Below, one piece after another: positions 11,441 through 23,745 of a stretch of 64,000 nt of DNA. The notes beneath the pieces are model-generated. The model saw only the letters and a program-made list of their open reading frames with translations, made no database searches and was not told where the DNA came from. The DNA comes from Luzula sylvatica (lineage: Eukaryota > Streptophyta > Magnoliopsida > Poales > Juncaceae). The translations under genes and the position numbers were made by a program. Every line of letters begins with the position of its first letter. Within the stretch, counting starts at the first letter, position 1. The stretch lies in assembly GCA_946800325.1 (NCBI GenBank), contig OX326956.1:24402356-24466355 (forward strand). The letters are read 5' to 3'.

Positions 11441-12240
11441 GTACAAGCAAGCTTGATTTTTTGCTTGTAGGTTATTTACCGTTGGATCTTTTCAAGATCT
11501 GTGAGGATCTAATTTATCAAACACCTCCGTTTTCTTTCTTATTTCTCCGTTAAACAAACTTTTCTCATGCCTCTTACTTCTCCACTCGTTCTCTCTCTAC
11601 GCTTCTTGTTTCCTCCTCTTATATCACCATGGATCTGGGTCGCTGTTATTCGCTCTGGCGAAGCTTGCCGGTCGCACTTTCTCTTTATCTGGTGGAGTTT
11701 TTACTATCTCTCTGGTTGACGAGGGAGAAGCCAAGATGGGGCAGCGGCGGGAGATGAAGAAGGCAAGACGGAGCACTGGACACTGGTGGTTGAAAAGGTA
11801 ATATGTACCTGTTCACTTTTGAGTTTTGTATTTCAGAATTCGGTCAGATTTGGTAGTAATCTTGATTTTTGCTTCTCAATTTACGATTTTACTGATCTAA
11901 GCATGGTGGGAAGAAGGACCTCTCTCAAGTGTTCTCATAGAGTCTGATAGTTTAAAGTTAATTGAAAAAAATGTGTGCGGCTAAAATTAGGATTTGGGGT
12001 TGAGTATGAATGCAATTGTGGTTAAGATTAGGGTGAAATGCGAAAGGGTTTAGTATGAATCGAATTGTGTTTAGTGTTAGGGTTAAATAAGAATTGGGTG
12101 AATGATCGATTCATGAGGTAATTATTTTCGAACTGAAGGGGATTTGTTGATTCTACGAACTTCAGTGCCAAATGAAGCTGCAGTAAGTTTCAATAAGTAG
12201 GGTGTATGAGTGTCTAATTAGGTTAATTACTATATTGCAG
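11441..12240 (+). other. gene-like but unassigned region
   Basis: A pyrimidine-rich leader (11520-11630) is followed by an ATG at 11630 opening a frame of about 40 codons (MDLGRCYSLWRSLP...). A plausible donor AAAG|GTAATATG lies at 11797-11804, then intron-like T-rich sequence. The arrangement looks like a 5'UTR or first exon of a plant gene, but no downstream exon or protein family could be recognised. A decayed gene or non-coding transcript is possible. It is interrupted at 12241 by a hAT element. Confidence 0.3.
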
Positions 12241-12905
12241 TAGGGCTGGCAAAAAAAGCTCGGCTCGAACGTTCGTTCGCGTTCGGCTCGAAGATTGTTC
12301 GAAAATAGCTCGTTCGAAATTTGGCTCGAAAAATTCGAGCCGAGCCGAGCTGGCTCGAACCAGACTCGAGCCGAGCTCGAGTCGAGTGATGTTCGGCTCG
12401 CGAGCAACTCGAGCTCGAACACCGTATATAATACCTATTCGCGTCGCCGCTCTCTCTCGCGCGCGCTACTCTCAGACGCGTAACCTAACCCTAATCCTCT
12501 CTCGCCTCTCGCTCCTCTCTCGCCTCTCAGATCTCTCTCGCTCGCCTCTCAGATCTCTCTCGCTCCTCTCGCCTCTCAGATCTCTCTCGCATCTCAACGC
12601 CTCTCTCGCCTCTCGACGCCTAAGTCTCGCTACGAGTACTCGCTACGATTCTCGCTACGATTCTCGCCGATTCTCGCCGATTCTCCTCTCGCCGATTCTC
12701 CTCTCGCCTGAGTCTGACTCGCTACGAGTCTCGTCGCGCCTGAGTCGCTACGAGCTGGCTCGAGTGTTTTCGAGCTGGCTCCAGTTTTTTCCGAGCCGAG
12801 CTCGAGCTGGACTTCCTTCGAGTCGAGCCGAGCTGGCTCGAACCAGACTCGAGCCGGGCTCGAGCTGGGCTGTGTTCGGCTCGGCTCGGTAAATTGCCAC
12901 CCCTA
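12241..12905. mobile_element. non-autonomous hAT with GCTCGAGCCGAGC-type repeats
   Basis: The 665-bp element starts TAGGGCTGGCAA and ends TTGCCACCCCTA. The 8-bp TSD TATTGCAG is exact (12233-12240 and 12906-12913). Outer blocks are built of GAGCCGAGCTCGAGC words. The core (12430-12780) is GC-rich, with tandem CTCTCGCC, CAGATCTCTCTCG and TCTCGCTACGA words. The long serine/arginine-rich frame over the core is a product of this low complexity and is not called a gene. Confidence 0.88.
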
Positions 12906-13365
12906 TATTGCAGTCTAATTATGCATATTAATTATTTTAACATTTTCTTATGGTATGTTAGGTGGGCATATATTAGAAGGATCTTTCATGATATGAGAAG
13001 AAAGAACTCAACTGGTTACGTTATGCTAGAGCGCAAAAAGTGTCGATTTTATAGAGAAATTGGCTTATTGGTGATCAAGTCTAAATGGAGGCTAATTGGT
13101 GATTATTGATGATTGTGACGTCGTCAAGATTTTGGCACGTACTAGTGTGGTTCAGTTCAAAATTTACTTCTCATGAAATTTATAAATTGAGAAATGATTC
13201 ATTATTTCATTCATATCAATTTAGTAAACTTGTATTGAATTTTGATGAAATTTATAAATTTACTCTGATACAAAGACAAACAAACGAGCACATTTACTTT
13301 CAGTTTGAATATTCATTCATTCACATTCCTCATTCAATCGTTTTCATTTCAATAATAATACAAGC
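12906..13365 (+). other. continuation of the unassigned gene-like region
   Basis: After the hAT insertion, the frame at 12966-13109 reads WAYIRRIFHDMRRKNSTGYV... to a stop. It follows an acceptor-like TATGTTAG. No domain was recognised. It may be an exon of the same decayed unit as 11441-12240. Confidence 0.22.
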
Positions 13366-13445
13366 TCGAACACATCTTCTGTGCCAATATAATCACATTT
13401 AAATGCGAACACGTCTTCAGTGCCAATACAATCACATTTAAATGC
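13366..13445. repeat. ~40-bp direct duplication
   Basis: CGAACACATCTTCTGTGCCA through CACATTTAAATG is repeated immediately with few differences (CGAACACGTCTTCAGTGCCA...). Two copies. Confidence 0.75.
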
Positions 13446-13724
13446 ATATCACATTCAAAACATATTCATACTCGATAGTCGATCCTAATCATGATCCTAA
13501 AAACATTTATTCAACTCAAAATTTCAATCCCAATCCTAAAACTAAACCCTAAATACATAAGTAATGATATTTAAATTTTTCGACATCATCTTTGGGCCAA
13601 GGTTTGCAGCCCTCCTTTCATCTACTCCAATTAGTCTTATTTAAAGCTAATAAGCAATAATTATCATCAACTAGCCACAATATTAGATCATCGACCACAA
13701 ATTCTTGTATTCTTGCAATTAGAT

Positions 13725-13915
13725 CATCGACAACATGCAATTCTAGTGTAAATCAAAAGTAGCATGTGTTTTGGATGATAATAATAATTACATATAAGCT
13801 TTGAACACATATTCATTTTAACCTGTGCGTACATTTGATACTAACTCAAAAAAAAAAAAAAAAAATTGCGATATAAACATTCATTAAGATATCGGAGTAA
13901 ATTAAAAGAAAAAAG
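13725..13915. repeat. dispersed repeat, copy 2
   Basis: CGACAACATGCAATTCTAGT, then AAATCAAAAGTAGCATGTG, TAAGCTTTGAACACA and AAGATATCGGAGTAAATTAA match the copies at 7691 and 26680 in order. The satellite-unit part is absent here. A run of 18 A lies at 13848-13865. Confidence 0.65.
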
Positions 13916-14490
13916 CCGAAGAAAGGGCCATGAAGCTCGGATATTAAACATAATCGTGAACCCGTGGCAATGAAATTATTATTATCGTGTGAGCATCTAT
14001 AACAAAATATTCTGATAACTTGATCTCGGTTTTTTTTTCCATATATTTGATAAAAATCGTTCTGAATACCCAACAATTTGATCGAAAGGAAATCGCGTGA
14101 GACTAATTTAGTGATTATAGCATTGCAATACTTTGTTAAAGAAGTGTTGCTAGTCCTTCTTTATCTAACAATCAACCAATATTATAAACACAAATAATAA
14201 AAATATTACATTTTTAATTATCATATGCAGAATGAACACTTTATCTTTCAATAGATTTAATTCTAGACATATCACACGGTATTGACACGTGTCCTTTGGT
14301 TTTTTTTTTTTTTCAATTTTATTCTATCCCAACCCAAATTATACCCATGTATAGAAAAAAAAATATAATTGATTCCCAAACTCATCACAATATCCTTGAT
14401 GAGGTGACAAAATAAATTAATTAACATTTATAATTGACTCAATTAGATGTTAATTGACACGTTTAATTAATACATCAATAATTTATAATA
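13916..14490. other. spacer, nothing assigned
   Basis: AT-rich sequence rich in AATTAATT and TTAATTGAC words. The TTAATTGAC words continue into the duplicated unit that follows. No gene recognised. Confidence 0.4.
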
Positions 14491-15156
14491 TGTTAATATT
14501 AGTAAATGTTAATTGACGTGCCAATCCAATTAAACGGTCAATTAAATCTTTAATCAAGTCAATCAATAATACTAATCAACCTACTTAATTCTCTCTTGCC
14601 ACATCATCAGGATTTTTTATGTTCATGGATGATTGTGTTTGAAACTTTAATTTTGTTTGAATTATAACATGTTATAGTTTATTTATTTCGTGTGAATTTA
14701 TAATTATGAACCAATTTGATGGAGCCTTATTAATTATAATGCACATATCAGATAAATTTCATGAACTTTTATTAATTATAATGCATTTATTGATATCAAT
14801 ATATTTGCAAACATATTAGTAAATGTTAATATTAGTAAATGTTAATTGACGTGCCAATCCAATTAAACGGTCAATTAAATCTTTAATCAAGTCAATCAAT
14901 AATACTAATCAACCTACTTAATCCTCTCTTGCCACATCATCAGGATTTTTTATGTTCATGGATGATTGTGTTTGAAACTTTAATTTTGTTTGAATTATAA
15001 CATGTTATAGTTTATTTATTTCGTGTGAATTTATAATTATGAACCAATTTGATGGAGCCTTATTAATTATAATGTACATATCAGATAAATTTCATGAACT
15101 TTTATTAATTATAATGCATTTATTGATATCAATATATTTGCAAACATATCATGATT
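14491..15156. repeat. 333-bp tandem duplication
   Basis: Unit 1 (14491-14823) and unit 2 (14824-15156) both start TGTTAATATTAGTAAATG and run through AACGGTCAATTAAATC and TTGATGGAGCCTTATTAATT to TATATTTGCAAACATAT. Only scattered substitutions separate them, such as CTTAATTCTC versus CTTAATCCTC and ATGCACATATC versus ATGTACATATC. The duplication is therefore recent. It sits just upstream of a Helitron-type 3' end. Confidence 0.92.
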
Positions 15157-15237
15157 ATATAATTAAGTTTAAACGTTTCCGCGCAAATTCTATTTAAACA
15201 AATTACACAAAAATATGTAAAAAAAGATATGAAGTCC

Positions 15238-15266
15238 CGCGCAATTGTTGCGCGAGCTATTGCTAG
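15238..15266 (+). mobile_element. Helitron 3' terminus
   Basis: A perfect 7-bp stem with a 3-nt loop, CGCGCAA-TTG-TTGCGCG (15238-15254), stands 8 nt before CTAG (15263-15266), which is followed by T. A hairpin about 10 nt upstream of CTRR with insertion before T is the diagnostic Helitron 3' end. The body should extend leftward through the 14.5-15.2 kb duplication. Its 5' end (A|TC) was not identified, and no Rep/helicase frame is present, so it would be non-autonomous. Confidence 0.6.
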
Positions 15267-15388
15267 TAATACCTAAGAGAAAGCATGGCTTCATGAGAGT
15301 AAAAGATTGTTTTCTATGAAAAAATCCAACGAGATAAAAAGTGAAACACGTGGAAACATAAAAATGAGACCCAATCTTCAGCATTATA

Positions 15389-15420
15389 TCTACTAGGAAA
15401 ACATCCCGCGCTTCGCTGTG
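15389..15420 (+). mobile_element. Helitron-like 5' terminus
   Basis: A|TCTACTAGGAAAACATCCCG followed by CGCTTCGCTGTGGG has the A|TC start and the GC-rich CCCGCGCTTCRCTG stretch also seen, reversed, at the 28.2-kb Helitron-like end. The matching 3' hairpin/CTRR end downstream was not found. Confidence 0.4.
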
Positions 15421-15952
15421 GGATTTTTCAACAATATTTAATATAAATTAATACACAATTAGTTATTCTCTGTGGATTTTTTTATGTAATTATTTAATAT
15501 GAACTAATACATGATTAATTATTCGTATGGAATATGAATTAATAGCTTATTAGTAGTTGTAATTCACAATTCACAATTCCTTCATTCCTTGCACGGGACT
15601 TAAAATGTAATAATAAATCATTAGTAATATTAGATAATTCTGTTTTTCGTTCCCCAAATTAATGTAACTCATTGGTAGTAACAAATCAACATTCAAATTC
15701 AAATGTAAAGTTAGTTTTGTTTATGAATTATATTATGAGTTCATGAAAAGATCTAATCATAATATGTGGTATATTTGGCAGAAGTGATAATTAGTATTGT
15801 ACGTATATATTTCTTTCTTGTGTGTTTCTTTTTTTTGGATAACCAAAATAATATCATATGGTAATTTATAATATTTGACTTGACTAAACTTTGGTAAACG
15901 GATCGAGCTGACAAAAATAAAAGAACACAAGTACGTCAACGAATAAAGCACC
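15421..15952. other. AT-rich spacer or Helitron body
   Basis: No genes. May be the body of the Helitron-like unit that starts at 15389. CTTGCACGGGACTTAAAA (about 15590) resembles GC-bearing words near Helitron ends, but no terminal hairpin follows. Confidence 0.35.
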
Positions 15953-16437
15953 TAGGGGTGGGCATTCGGTTGAACCGAACCGAACCGAACCGAATAAGAG
16001 CAAACCGAATTAAACCGAACCGGACTAGATTCAAACCGAACCGAACCGAATAAAATTTGAACCGATTTAAAACCGAACCGAATAAACCGAATTTCTTATT
16101 CGGTTTATTCGGTTGAACCGAATTAGATGTTATATAATGTTAAATTTCAAGTGATATTTAGTAAAAATAATATAAAAACAAATCATATAAAATATATTTA
16201 TCGTTATTTTTATTTTTACAGTATTAATTTTTTTTTTTTTAATAAACATAATAAAAAAAGTAAAAAATAGTGTTAATCGGTTATGGAAATACCAAAACCG
16301 AACCGAACCGAATAAACCGAATGATATCAATTTTTGAACCGAACCGAACCAAATAAACCGAAAAACCGAACCGAATAAACCGAATTTGATCGGTTCGGTT
16401 CGGTTCCCAATTAAACCAAACCATTTGCCCACCCCTA
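15953..16437. mobile_element. non-autonomous hAT, sister of 4907-5470
   Basis: The 485-bp element starts TAGGGGTGGGCA and ends TGCCCACCCCTA. The exact 8-bp TSD is AAAGCACC (15945-15952 and 16438-16445). It has AACCGAACCGAATAAACCG blocks on both sides of an AT-rich core, with the phrase ATTCGGTTTATTCGGTTGAA before the core exactly as in the 4907 element. No transposase. Confidence 0.9.
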
Positions 16438-17781
16438 AAAGCACCCACAATTTATTTAAGGGAAATATGTAATAACTCTATACTATGAAATTAATTTGGG
16501 TCAAGCACATACATGCAAAGATACCAATACCACATTAAATATTGAATGCATGTTTCCTGAGATATTAGAAAAAAGAATCAAATCAAATTATAAAAAAGAA
16601 GTAACAACTAAAGTACACTTAAATTAGTCGATGCAGATGAAAATGTTGGATCTAAGTCGGAAAGGTTGGATATTGTAAAAATTAAAGTACATTCACAAAG
16701 TTGCATGTTTTTAAGTTGATAATGTCGGAACTAAATGGATTTATAAATATTCATCAAAGCCATCAATTTAATATAAGGAATTTATAAGAAAGAAAATCTT
16801 CTTTACTCATCTTGCTTTCTAATTTCAGTGTTAAAAATAAATATTAGGCTATATGTGACTGTCAAACGGAAAAAATTGTTAAAAGGAAAAGAATTAGAAG
16901 AAATACTTTAATTCTCTTGGTTCTTCCGAATAAGTATTTTCTCCAGAAAGTAGTACCCAAAAAAAGGTGGAGTTAATTTCGGTTTTAAGTCCAATAAGTC
17001 TTTTCATGGTACAACAGAATAAAAAGAGGGGAGAATGATATTTACCAATAACGATAAAAATATGTGGAGTTAATTTCGACTTGTTAATTAGGATAATATT
17101 TACCAGTACCGAAAATGTGTAAAATCGAAAGCAAAAATACCAGGATCGAAATAAAAAACAAAAGGCCAAACGAAGTGGTTTGATTTCGATTGGTGGCACC
17201 TGTCGAATAATATCCCCATCTTACCCCACAAAATTTTTTCCTTTTCTTCCTGCTTGTTTATAACAATTTACTACCATAGTTTCGCTCGTAATGTTTGCGT
17301 GATTTTGCCAACCAAATTGTCATGGCAATCACTCTATTGCTTGAACTCATTGCACAATTTGAATTTGCGAACTATTTGCATGAATGATATATATAATATA
17401 TTATTTTTCTCAAATCTTAAAGAGAAAAAAATAACAAATACAAAAACACATTACAAAATTGTTCTCTCTCTCTTACTTCTGTGGTGGTGGTTTACCTTTA
17501 TTATGTAGGTAAATGGCAACCGCAACAAGCCTGAAACAACGGAAAAAAAGCATCGCATCATTTTGTTGCTCCAAATTAATTAAATTATAAATCTCGAATT
17601 AAATATAAATGTTACTTACAGGGTCGCAATAACAAAAAAGGGAGTCAAAGTATACTCGAACATATACATCGAAAAAATAACTATGAACATATACATAGCC
17701 TTCAATAAATTCATCGCCTAAAAAAAAAACCTTTATTAAGACAAGGATAATTATGTAATTTTACCTTAACGATGTTGTCAC

Positions 17782-17812
<31 letters not shown>

Positions 17813-17896
17813 GCAAAAAAGCCCTTAGACAGTTGTCACTGTACTTTAACACTGCAGATACTGCTAATGCACTATATTATTATATTAAAAAAAATT
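16438..17896. other. spacer with a 27-T tract
   Basis: No gene assigned. GTGGAGTTAATTTCG occurs twice (16968 and 17063), with similar surroundings, as a diverged local duplication. A run of 27 T lies at 17786-17812. Short frames here lack any recognisable family. Confidence 0.4.
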
Positions 17897-19140
17897 TGGG
17901 AAATTTTCATGTAACTCCCAAACTTTTGTAGAATTTACAAAAAACCCCCTAACTTTTGAGAAACTCCAAAAAATCCCCTACATACAAGATTTTCCTTTAC
18001 AATTACCCCCTTATAAGGATATTTCATGGTATTACAATTTTTTTGGACCAAAATACCCCTTTATTTTCATATTTAAATTTAATAAACATATTTTTGTATT
18101 ATTTTATTAATTTATTAATTTAAAATTAGCATAAATATTTCTTAACACATACTAATTTAAAAACTATATGTCATATGCATAATTTAAAAACTATTTTTGT
18201 ATTATTTTATTAATGTATTATTTATTATGTATTTTATCAAAGAAAACTAAAATTAAATTAAAAGAACCTATAAAATATATTCCTGAAAATATCTTGACAA
18301 ATTAATATTTTTCTAATATTTAGTTTGAATGTTCAATAGTTGTTAATAAAAATATTTACAAAATAATATTTCGTACCAAATTAGCAATGCATTAGTGAAC
18401 ATTAAAACTAGCATTAAAATAATATTGCCATTAGTTCTAATTTCAACAGCTAATTTTATTTAAATAGTTAGTTTTGTAGTAATTATTTTTATTAACAACT
18501 ATTAACAAATTAGCTGATGAAATCACTAGTTGTTAATAAAAATAGTTAGTAAAAAATTAGCTTCTGAAATAATAATAGTTACAACAAAACAAACTGCTGA
18601 AATAAAAATATATGTTGAAACTAAAATTAGAGACAATATTATTTTAATCCTAGTTTTAATTTTCATTCAATCATTGTCAGTTTGGCAAGAAAAACTATTC
18701 CGTAACTATTTTTATTAATAAATATTTAACTAAAAAACTTAATACTAGACTAATATTGATTTGTCAAAATATTTTCAGGAATATTTTTTAGATCATAATT
18801 TTATTTAATTTTAGTTTTTTATGATAATATATATAATAAATAAAAGATTAAAATTATGTATATGACATATAATTTTTTTATATTAGTATGTGTTAAAAAA
18901 TATTTATAGTGACTTTAAATTAATAAATTAATACAAAAATACAAAAATATGTTTATTAAATTTAAAGATTAAAAAATAGAGGAGTATTTTGGTCCAAAAA
19001 AATTGTAATACCATGAAATATCCCTATGGGGAGTAATTGAAAAGAAAATCTTGTATGTAGGAGCTTTTTTTGAAGTTTTTCAAAAGTTAGGATTGTTTTG
19101 CAATTCAAGAAAAGTTAGGGGGTTATTTAAAAATTTCCCA
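17897..19140. mobile_element. fold-back (long-TIR) element, TGGGAAATTTTC type
   Basis: The left arm starts TGGGAAATTTTCATGTAACT. The right arm ends in the complementary ...AAAAATTTCCCA. The arms pair in order over several hundred bases: AACTTTTGAGAAACTCC against the rightmost block, GGTATTACAATTTTTTTGG against CCAAAAAAATTGTAATACC, and CCTGAAAATATCTTGACAAA against TTTGTCAAAATATTTTCAGG. The whole 1.24 kb could form a near-continuous hairpin. The element at 37957-38827 shares the termini. No coding sequence. Probably Mutator-related. Confidence 0.75.
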
Positions 19141-19439
19141 TTTTTTTTTTAAGAAAAAATTCTCCTGTATCCAGTATCCGTACTAAATTCATAAATTATA
19201 TATTTATCCCTCTTAAGTGGTCAATATCATATTTATCCTTACTAAACACAACTAATATCAAATTTGCCATAACTCAACCATTTTATCGAATTTAACACAT
19301 AATTAGTGTAAATGACTAATTTAGCCCTCAAATTCACTCTTCCTGTATCCAATAATCAAGCCCTAAACCCGATAACATCTAACTCCATTAAACCTTCTTC
19401 TCTTCTCTATCGTCCTTTCTTCGTACGAGCACTGAACTC

Positions 19440-19790
19440 ACTCTGACGATGGACCGAGATGACGGAGGCGCTATGGTTCGGGATGCATGCGACTGGGGCT
19501 AAGTGTGTATCGGAAGAGATCCTGACTAACGTGGTTGTTTTAGCCGATTACTCGCTTTGTGTATGAAGGAAGCGCTAGTAATCACCTTACTATCACTGTT
19601 AACGTGAGTTTTTCAGATTTTTTTCTTTGAATTTTTCGTTATTTGGATTGGATTTACTTCATATCCGCTGCTTATTCAGTACGGAGTGGAATTTCATTCT
19701 TTATTTTGTTGTGATCTGAGTTTTTTTTTCATTAATTAGCAGATGTCTACTGGAAAAAGGAACGGGTACCGCAGCTAAGGAGATCTCGAT
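19440..19790 (+). other. unassigned gene-like segment in the outer MULE
   Basis: A GC-richer stretch with ATG at 19449 ([17 protein letters not shown] then stop) and a donor-like AACGTGAGTTTTTC at 19600, then T-rich intron-like sequence. It resembles a captured or decayed 5' exon. No family recognised. Confidence 0.2.
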
Positions 19791-19802
19791 GGGAATAGTG
19801 AG

Positions 19803-20190
19803 GTCAATTTTGACTGATTACCTGTGTAAATCTCGACTGGAAAATCCAGGTCAATTTTGATTGATTACCTGTGTAAATCTCGACAGGAAAATCCAGGTCA
19901 ATTTTGATTGATTACCTGTGTAAATCTCGACTGGAAAATCCAGGTCAATTTTGATTGATTACCTGTGTAAATCTCGACTGGAAAATCCAGGTCAATTTTG
20001 ATTAATTACCATAGCAAATCTGGACTGGAAAATCGATATCGCAGCTAAGGAGTGCGATTCTGTTGCTCGCAAAGTGGAAATTGAGATCAATTTTGATTAA
20101 TTACCATAGCAAATCTCGACTGGAAAATCGATATCGCAGTTAAGGAGTGTGATTCTATTGCTCGCAAAGTGGAAATTGAGATCAATTTTG
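19803..20190. repeat. 47-bp and ~101-bp tandem repeats
   Basis: Four copies of a 47-bp unit start GTCAATTTTGAYTGATTACC and end CTGGAAAATCCAG, at 19803, 19850, 19897 and 19944. A fifth, diverged copy at 19991 merges into two ~101-bp units carrying AATCGATATCGCAG and CGCAAAGTGGAAATTGAGAT. The longer units contain a truncated version of the shorter one. Confidence 0.88.
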
Positions 20191-21541
20191 TTTTTTTATA
20201 CAAAAGTGTATATTATTATTATAATTGTTTACCGACGTTAATTCTAAAATTTGAATTTGACATGATAGGGTGTAGAGTGGGAACTGCGAAAACTAGAAAG
20301 TGCGATGGAGGCGATTCATCACAATTTGTTGTCTCGAAGCTAGGTATATTACATTAATAATATAATTTAAATTTTATTCATTTTTTTGTATTTTTTGTAT
20401 TTTTTAAAATCAATTGAATAATTCCTATTTGTTCTCTAAATGTGTTAGATCTGAGACGGGAAAGGCTTATGCCGAGCTCTGGCCAAGAGCAGAACGCAAA
20501 CCCACATCAGGCTCGTCGATGTGAAGTATTGTGAACCAGACTTGTCGATTGGAAAATGGCTACTTGCAAAATGATTTGTATCTGTTGTTTGATTTGAGTG
20601 TATTTTTAGGTTTGTAATTTTGTTCTCAATTTTGTGTTTCACGTTATATCATTACTTACAAATATATTGTATCAACAGGTGTCACAATTATATCATTCAC
20701 AATATAATGTGTGTTTCAAATTTTGTATCACACTATACCAATACTATAATGTTAACTTATTACCATACCAATATCATGTAAATTATGAGAATCTCAAATG
20801 AAAAAACAAATTAAATACCCACCCGCAACAAAGTCGTGGGTATTGTTATAGTATTGTACAATTACATTACATTTCTCAATCAATCTTTACACTTCCTACT
20901 ACATCTCAACAAAGAAAACTAGGAAAAAAATGACATCATAAAAATATAATATTTTCCAATATCAACACTATTGTGAGCACTCGGTTCAAGCTGCTTTGTT
21001 TTATTTACTTTGCTTACTGCCTCCAAGAACAAATAGGACTGCAATTACAAACTTAACGATTAAATAATGTGTAATAGTTGAACAATTGTCAATTAGGGAT
21101 TAATTGGAGCATATTTAGTCCGTCTCTCTCTATCCACTTTACTTCCAACAACTCACTCCATATCTAGGCCCACTGATTGCATTTCGTGATTACCGCAATT
21201 AACTGAATAATAAAGATTTGGAAGTAGTAATTGTTAATATTTGATTTGATATGTCGCACATCTTTAATGGAAGCGGGTCTGGTCCGGTGGGCATTGGACC
21301 ATATCACGACCATGCAACATATGAACCGTCCGATCTCATCAAATTGATTGTGATGAGATCTCATTTAACCTCTCCGTTTCCTTTTTGTTAGTACAAAAAT
21401 AGAAAGAAGATCTTCTCTTCTCTTCTCTTCTCTCGTGGGAGTAAATAGAAAATTTTTTTTTGTTCCAAATACACAAATCAAGGAAGAAAAGCATGCATGA
21501 CATGGAGATGTTGAGATGGAGATACTACTTTGCACCTCTCC

Positions 21542-21542
21542 T

Positions 21543-21614
<72 letters not shown>
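21542..21614. repeat. (CT)n microsatellite
   Basis: About 36 uninterrupted CT dinucleotides followed by CTCGCTCGCTCG. The serine/leucine repeat frames over it are artefacts of the dinucleotide. Confidence 0.95.
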
Positions 21615-21617
<3 letters not shown>

Positions 21618-22599
21618 CGCTCGCTCCACCCTCCTCTTTGTTATTGGTTTCGAGAGCTCATGCTCTTGCCTTTCTTTCTCCTCAATTTTCAGAGTCATAA
21701 TTGTTTTCGTCGGCGACGATGTTGAGAAATGGCATTGTCTTAGACTTTTTTGTTTTGTTTTTTTTCATTTGTAGAACAATGCGAAATTAATGTGGTGAAT
21801 CCAAATAACACATCTGAGTTCGAAAAACACATCTGAAATTAATGCGAAATTAATGGATTTAGCACAGACGCGGCTTGCGATTTTTATAACAATTACGCGT
21901 TTACTATTGGATTTAGCATTTGAAAAAATTCCATCCGGCGAAATAAAAAAAAAAAGACGTTATTACTATGCGGGGATTTAAAACAATTACGCATTTCATA
22001 TTGTGAACTTCTCAATGGCTAGATCTTCATTAGGATAATTTGATCGATTCTATTAAAAAAAAAAAAAAAGAAAGATTGTGCTTCCTATTTGATTTGCTTG
22101 TGAGGATTGATTTGGATAGATGTTGTTATAGTTCATTGTTAGTATGATTTATTTTTTAGTAATACACTATTTTGTCTATTTTATAGTTTGTGAGATTTGA
22201 TTTGGATAGATGTTATACTTTATTGTTGGTATGTTTTATTTTTTTATATAATATTGATTAACTAGTATATATCCACGAGCGATCCATATCTTAAGAAATT
22301 ATGCCGTAGTTTGAATGCACACATTTTTTATTTTGCTGAAATTGATTACCCTCAAATCATTGGTTACACAAAAAAAAAATTGAATAAGAAATTGGTTACA
22401 AAATGATTACATTACTAACAAAATGATTGAAAGAGAAATTGATTACATAAGTTAAGCAATACTCGAGAGTATACACAACTCTCAAAAAAAAAAAAAATTG
22501 TTCTTAAAAACAAAAAGAAACACACTGTGTTGGTAGAAATATTATTGACTTAGCCAACGACGAAAATTGAAAAAAGAAGAGAAAAAGGAGCGCGATTAA

Positions 22600-22870
22600 T
22601 TGACAACATCAAGAATGAGCTTCCTCGACTTCAAAGGAGACCACCATTTCATCCTTCTGTAGCAACCGCCTGGAGAAGAGCTAAAGATGGTACAAATATC
22701 CACTTGAATCCCATATGAAAACAAAACAAAAACAAATATCCACAAATTATTAACAAGTAAATTCAATTCTAGCTTAAAATATAACATAAATGAAAAAAAA
22801 AAAAAAAATATTTACTAGTTTTCTCCCTTCCGTTTCACCACGACAAGCAGCTCACATCTTTGCCCATCTG
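22600..22870 (-). pseudogene. possible captured exons inside the nested MULE
   Basis: On the minus strand, GCAG (about 22870) is followed by a short open stretch (GQRCELLVVVKRKGEN in one frame) to about 22815. After more intron-like sequence ending ATCTTTAG, another stretch (22600-22682) reads LFSRRLLQKDEMVVSFEVE. The reading frames cannot be joined by simple splice phases, so this is called decayed. The source gene was not recognised. Confidence 0.25.
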
Positions 22871-23024
22871 CCAATTAAAAAATAAAATTCATTTTGTAAA
22901 GACACACCAAAGATAAGGGGTAGTTTGGTAATTTTCTTGTCTAGTAAATTCATTTTGTAAACACACCAAAGATAAGGGGTAGTTTGGCACTTTTCCCTTC
23001 TTCGTAAATTAATTTAGGGTTTAC

Positions 23025-23093
23025 CTGAGCTTCAGTGGCAGGAGTACCGTCTTCATATTCAACAACCCCGTCTTTCTTCTGTGTTTCCTCCGC
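23025..23093 (-). pseudogene. captured host exon in the nested MULE
   Basis: A 69-bp block on the minus strand, bounded by an AG acceptor (GAAATAG|GCGG) and a GT donor (GCTCAG|GTAAAC). It encodes 23 residues in frame, AEETQKKDGVVEYEDG..., at phase 0/0. The acidic, non-repetitive composition and both splice borders make this the strongest exon-like piece inside the element. The parent gene is unknown. Confidence 0.4.
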
Positions 23094-23623
23094 CTATTTC
23101 ATTTCAAATTTACATAAAACAAACATCAGTAAAAATCCAATACAAAAATATCTCTCTCTCTCTCGACTGTTTATATCCATCTTCAACTTTGGCAGCAACA
23201 TTTTGTGTGTTATAATCGATCCGATAAATTATGGTTCTATGACTATAAACAACAATATAAACTCACCAACTTACTTTTAGTTTTTCAAAAAATCAGAAAC
23301 GGAATCCTGGATTTGAGTTTTGAATTTGAGAAAACAAATCTGATCTATAACAAGGATTGAAAGATCCTTCATTATCTGAGCATTCTCGCCCACTTATTCC
23401 AACACTTAATTAAGTGTTGTAAAATGAAATTCATAGCAAATTGAATCATATCAATTTTATAATGATTAATCGCTAAATCAATTGAAGAATTAAAAAGCAA
23501 TAAATTGAAGTTGTTAATTATTTGAATAATTAATAATTCAATTTTGGCTGATTTAAGCCTTAGAGAAAATTGAGCGATTTAAGTATCAAGAAGAAGAAGT
23601 ATCTCAGATTTGACTGAATAAAC

Positions 23624-23745
23624 CTGGGATTGGAGGGATCTTCAGTGCTGAGGGGAGTATGAGGCTGATTCGGATGCAGAAGAGACGTATTGGACATCTC
23701 CACTGACGAACCTGGCCCACCATTAGCATAAGACGAAGAGATGGT
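23624..23745 (-). pseudogene. second captured exon-like block in the nested MULE
   Basis: The minus-strand frame SSSYANGGPGSSVEMSNTSL... then HPNQPHTPLSTEDPSNP ends at a donor CCCAG|GTTTATTC. In this frame it leaves phase 2, which does not match the phase-0 exon at 23025-23093. An intervening exon may be missing, or the unit is broken. Serine/proline-rich and apparently disordered. No family recognised. Confidence 0.35.

Noticed and set aside
12386..12892. 168-codon Ser/Arg/Leu-rich open frame
   Set aside because: Lies wholly inside a hAT element over CTCTCGCC-type tandem words. Translation is a repeat artefact without domains.
20445..20642. 65-codon minus-strand frame in the outer MULE
   Set aside because: No domain, no start context or splice partners. 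The nearby plus-strand exon-like piece (20270-20345) is also too short to support.
21460..21774. 104-codon frame with poly(Ser-Leu)
   Set aside because: Created by the (CT)n microsatellite in the nested MULE. Two phases are open at once, which is typical of dinucleotide repeats.
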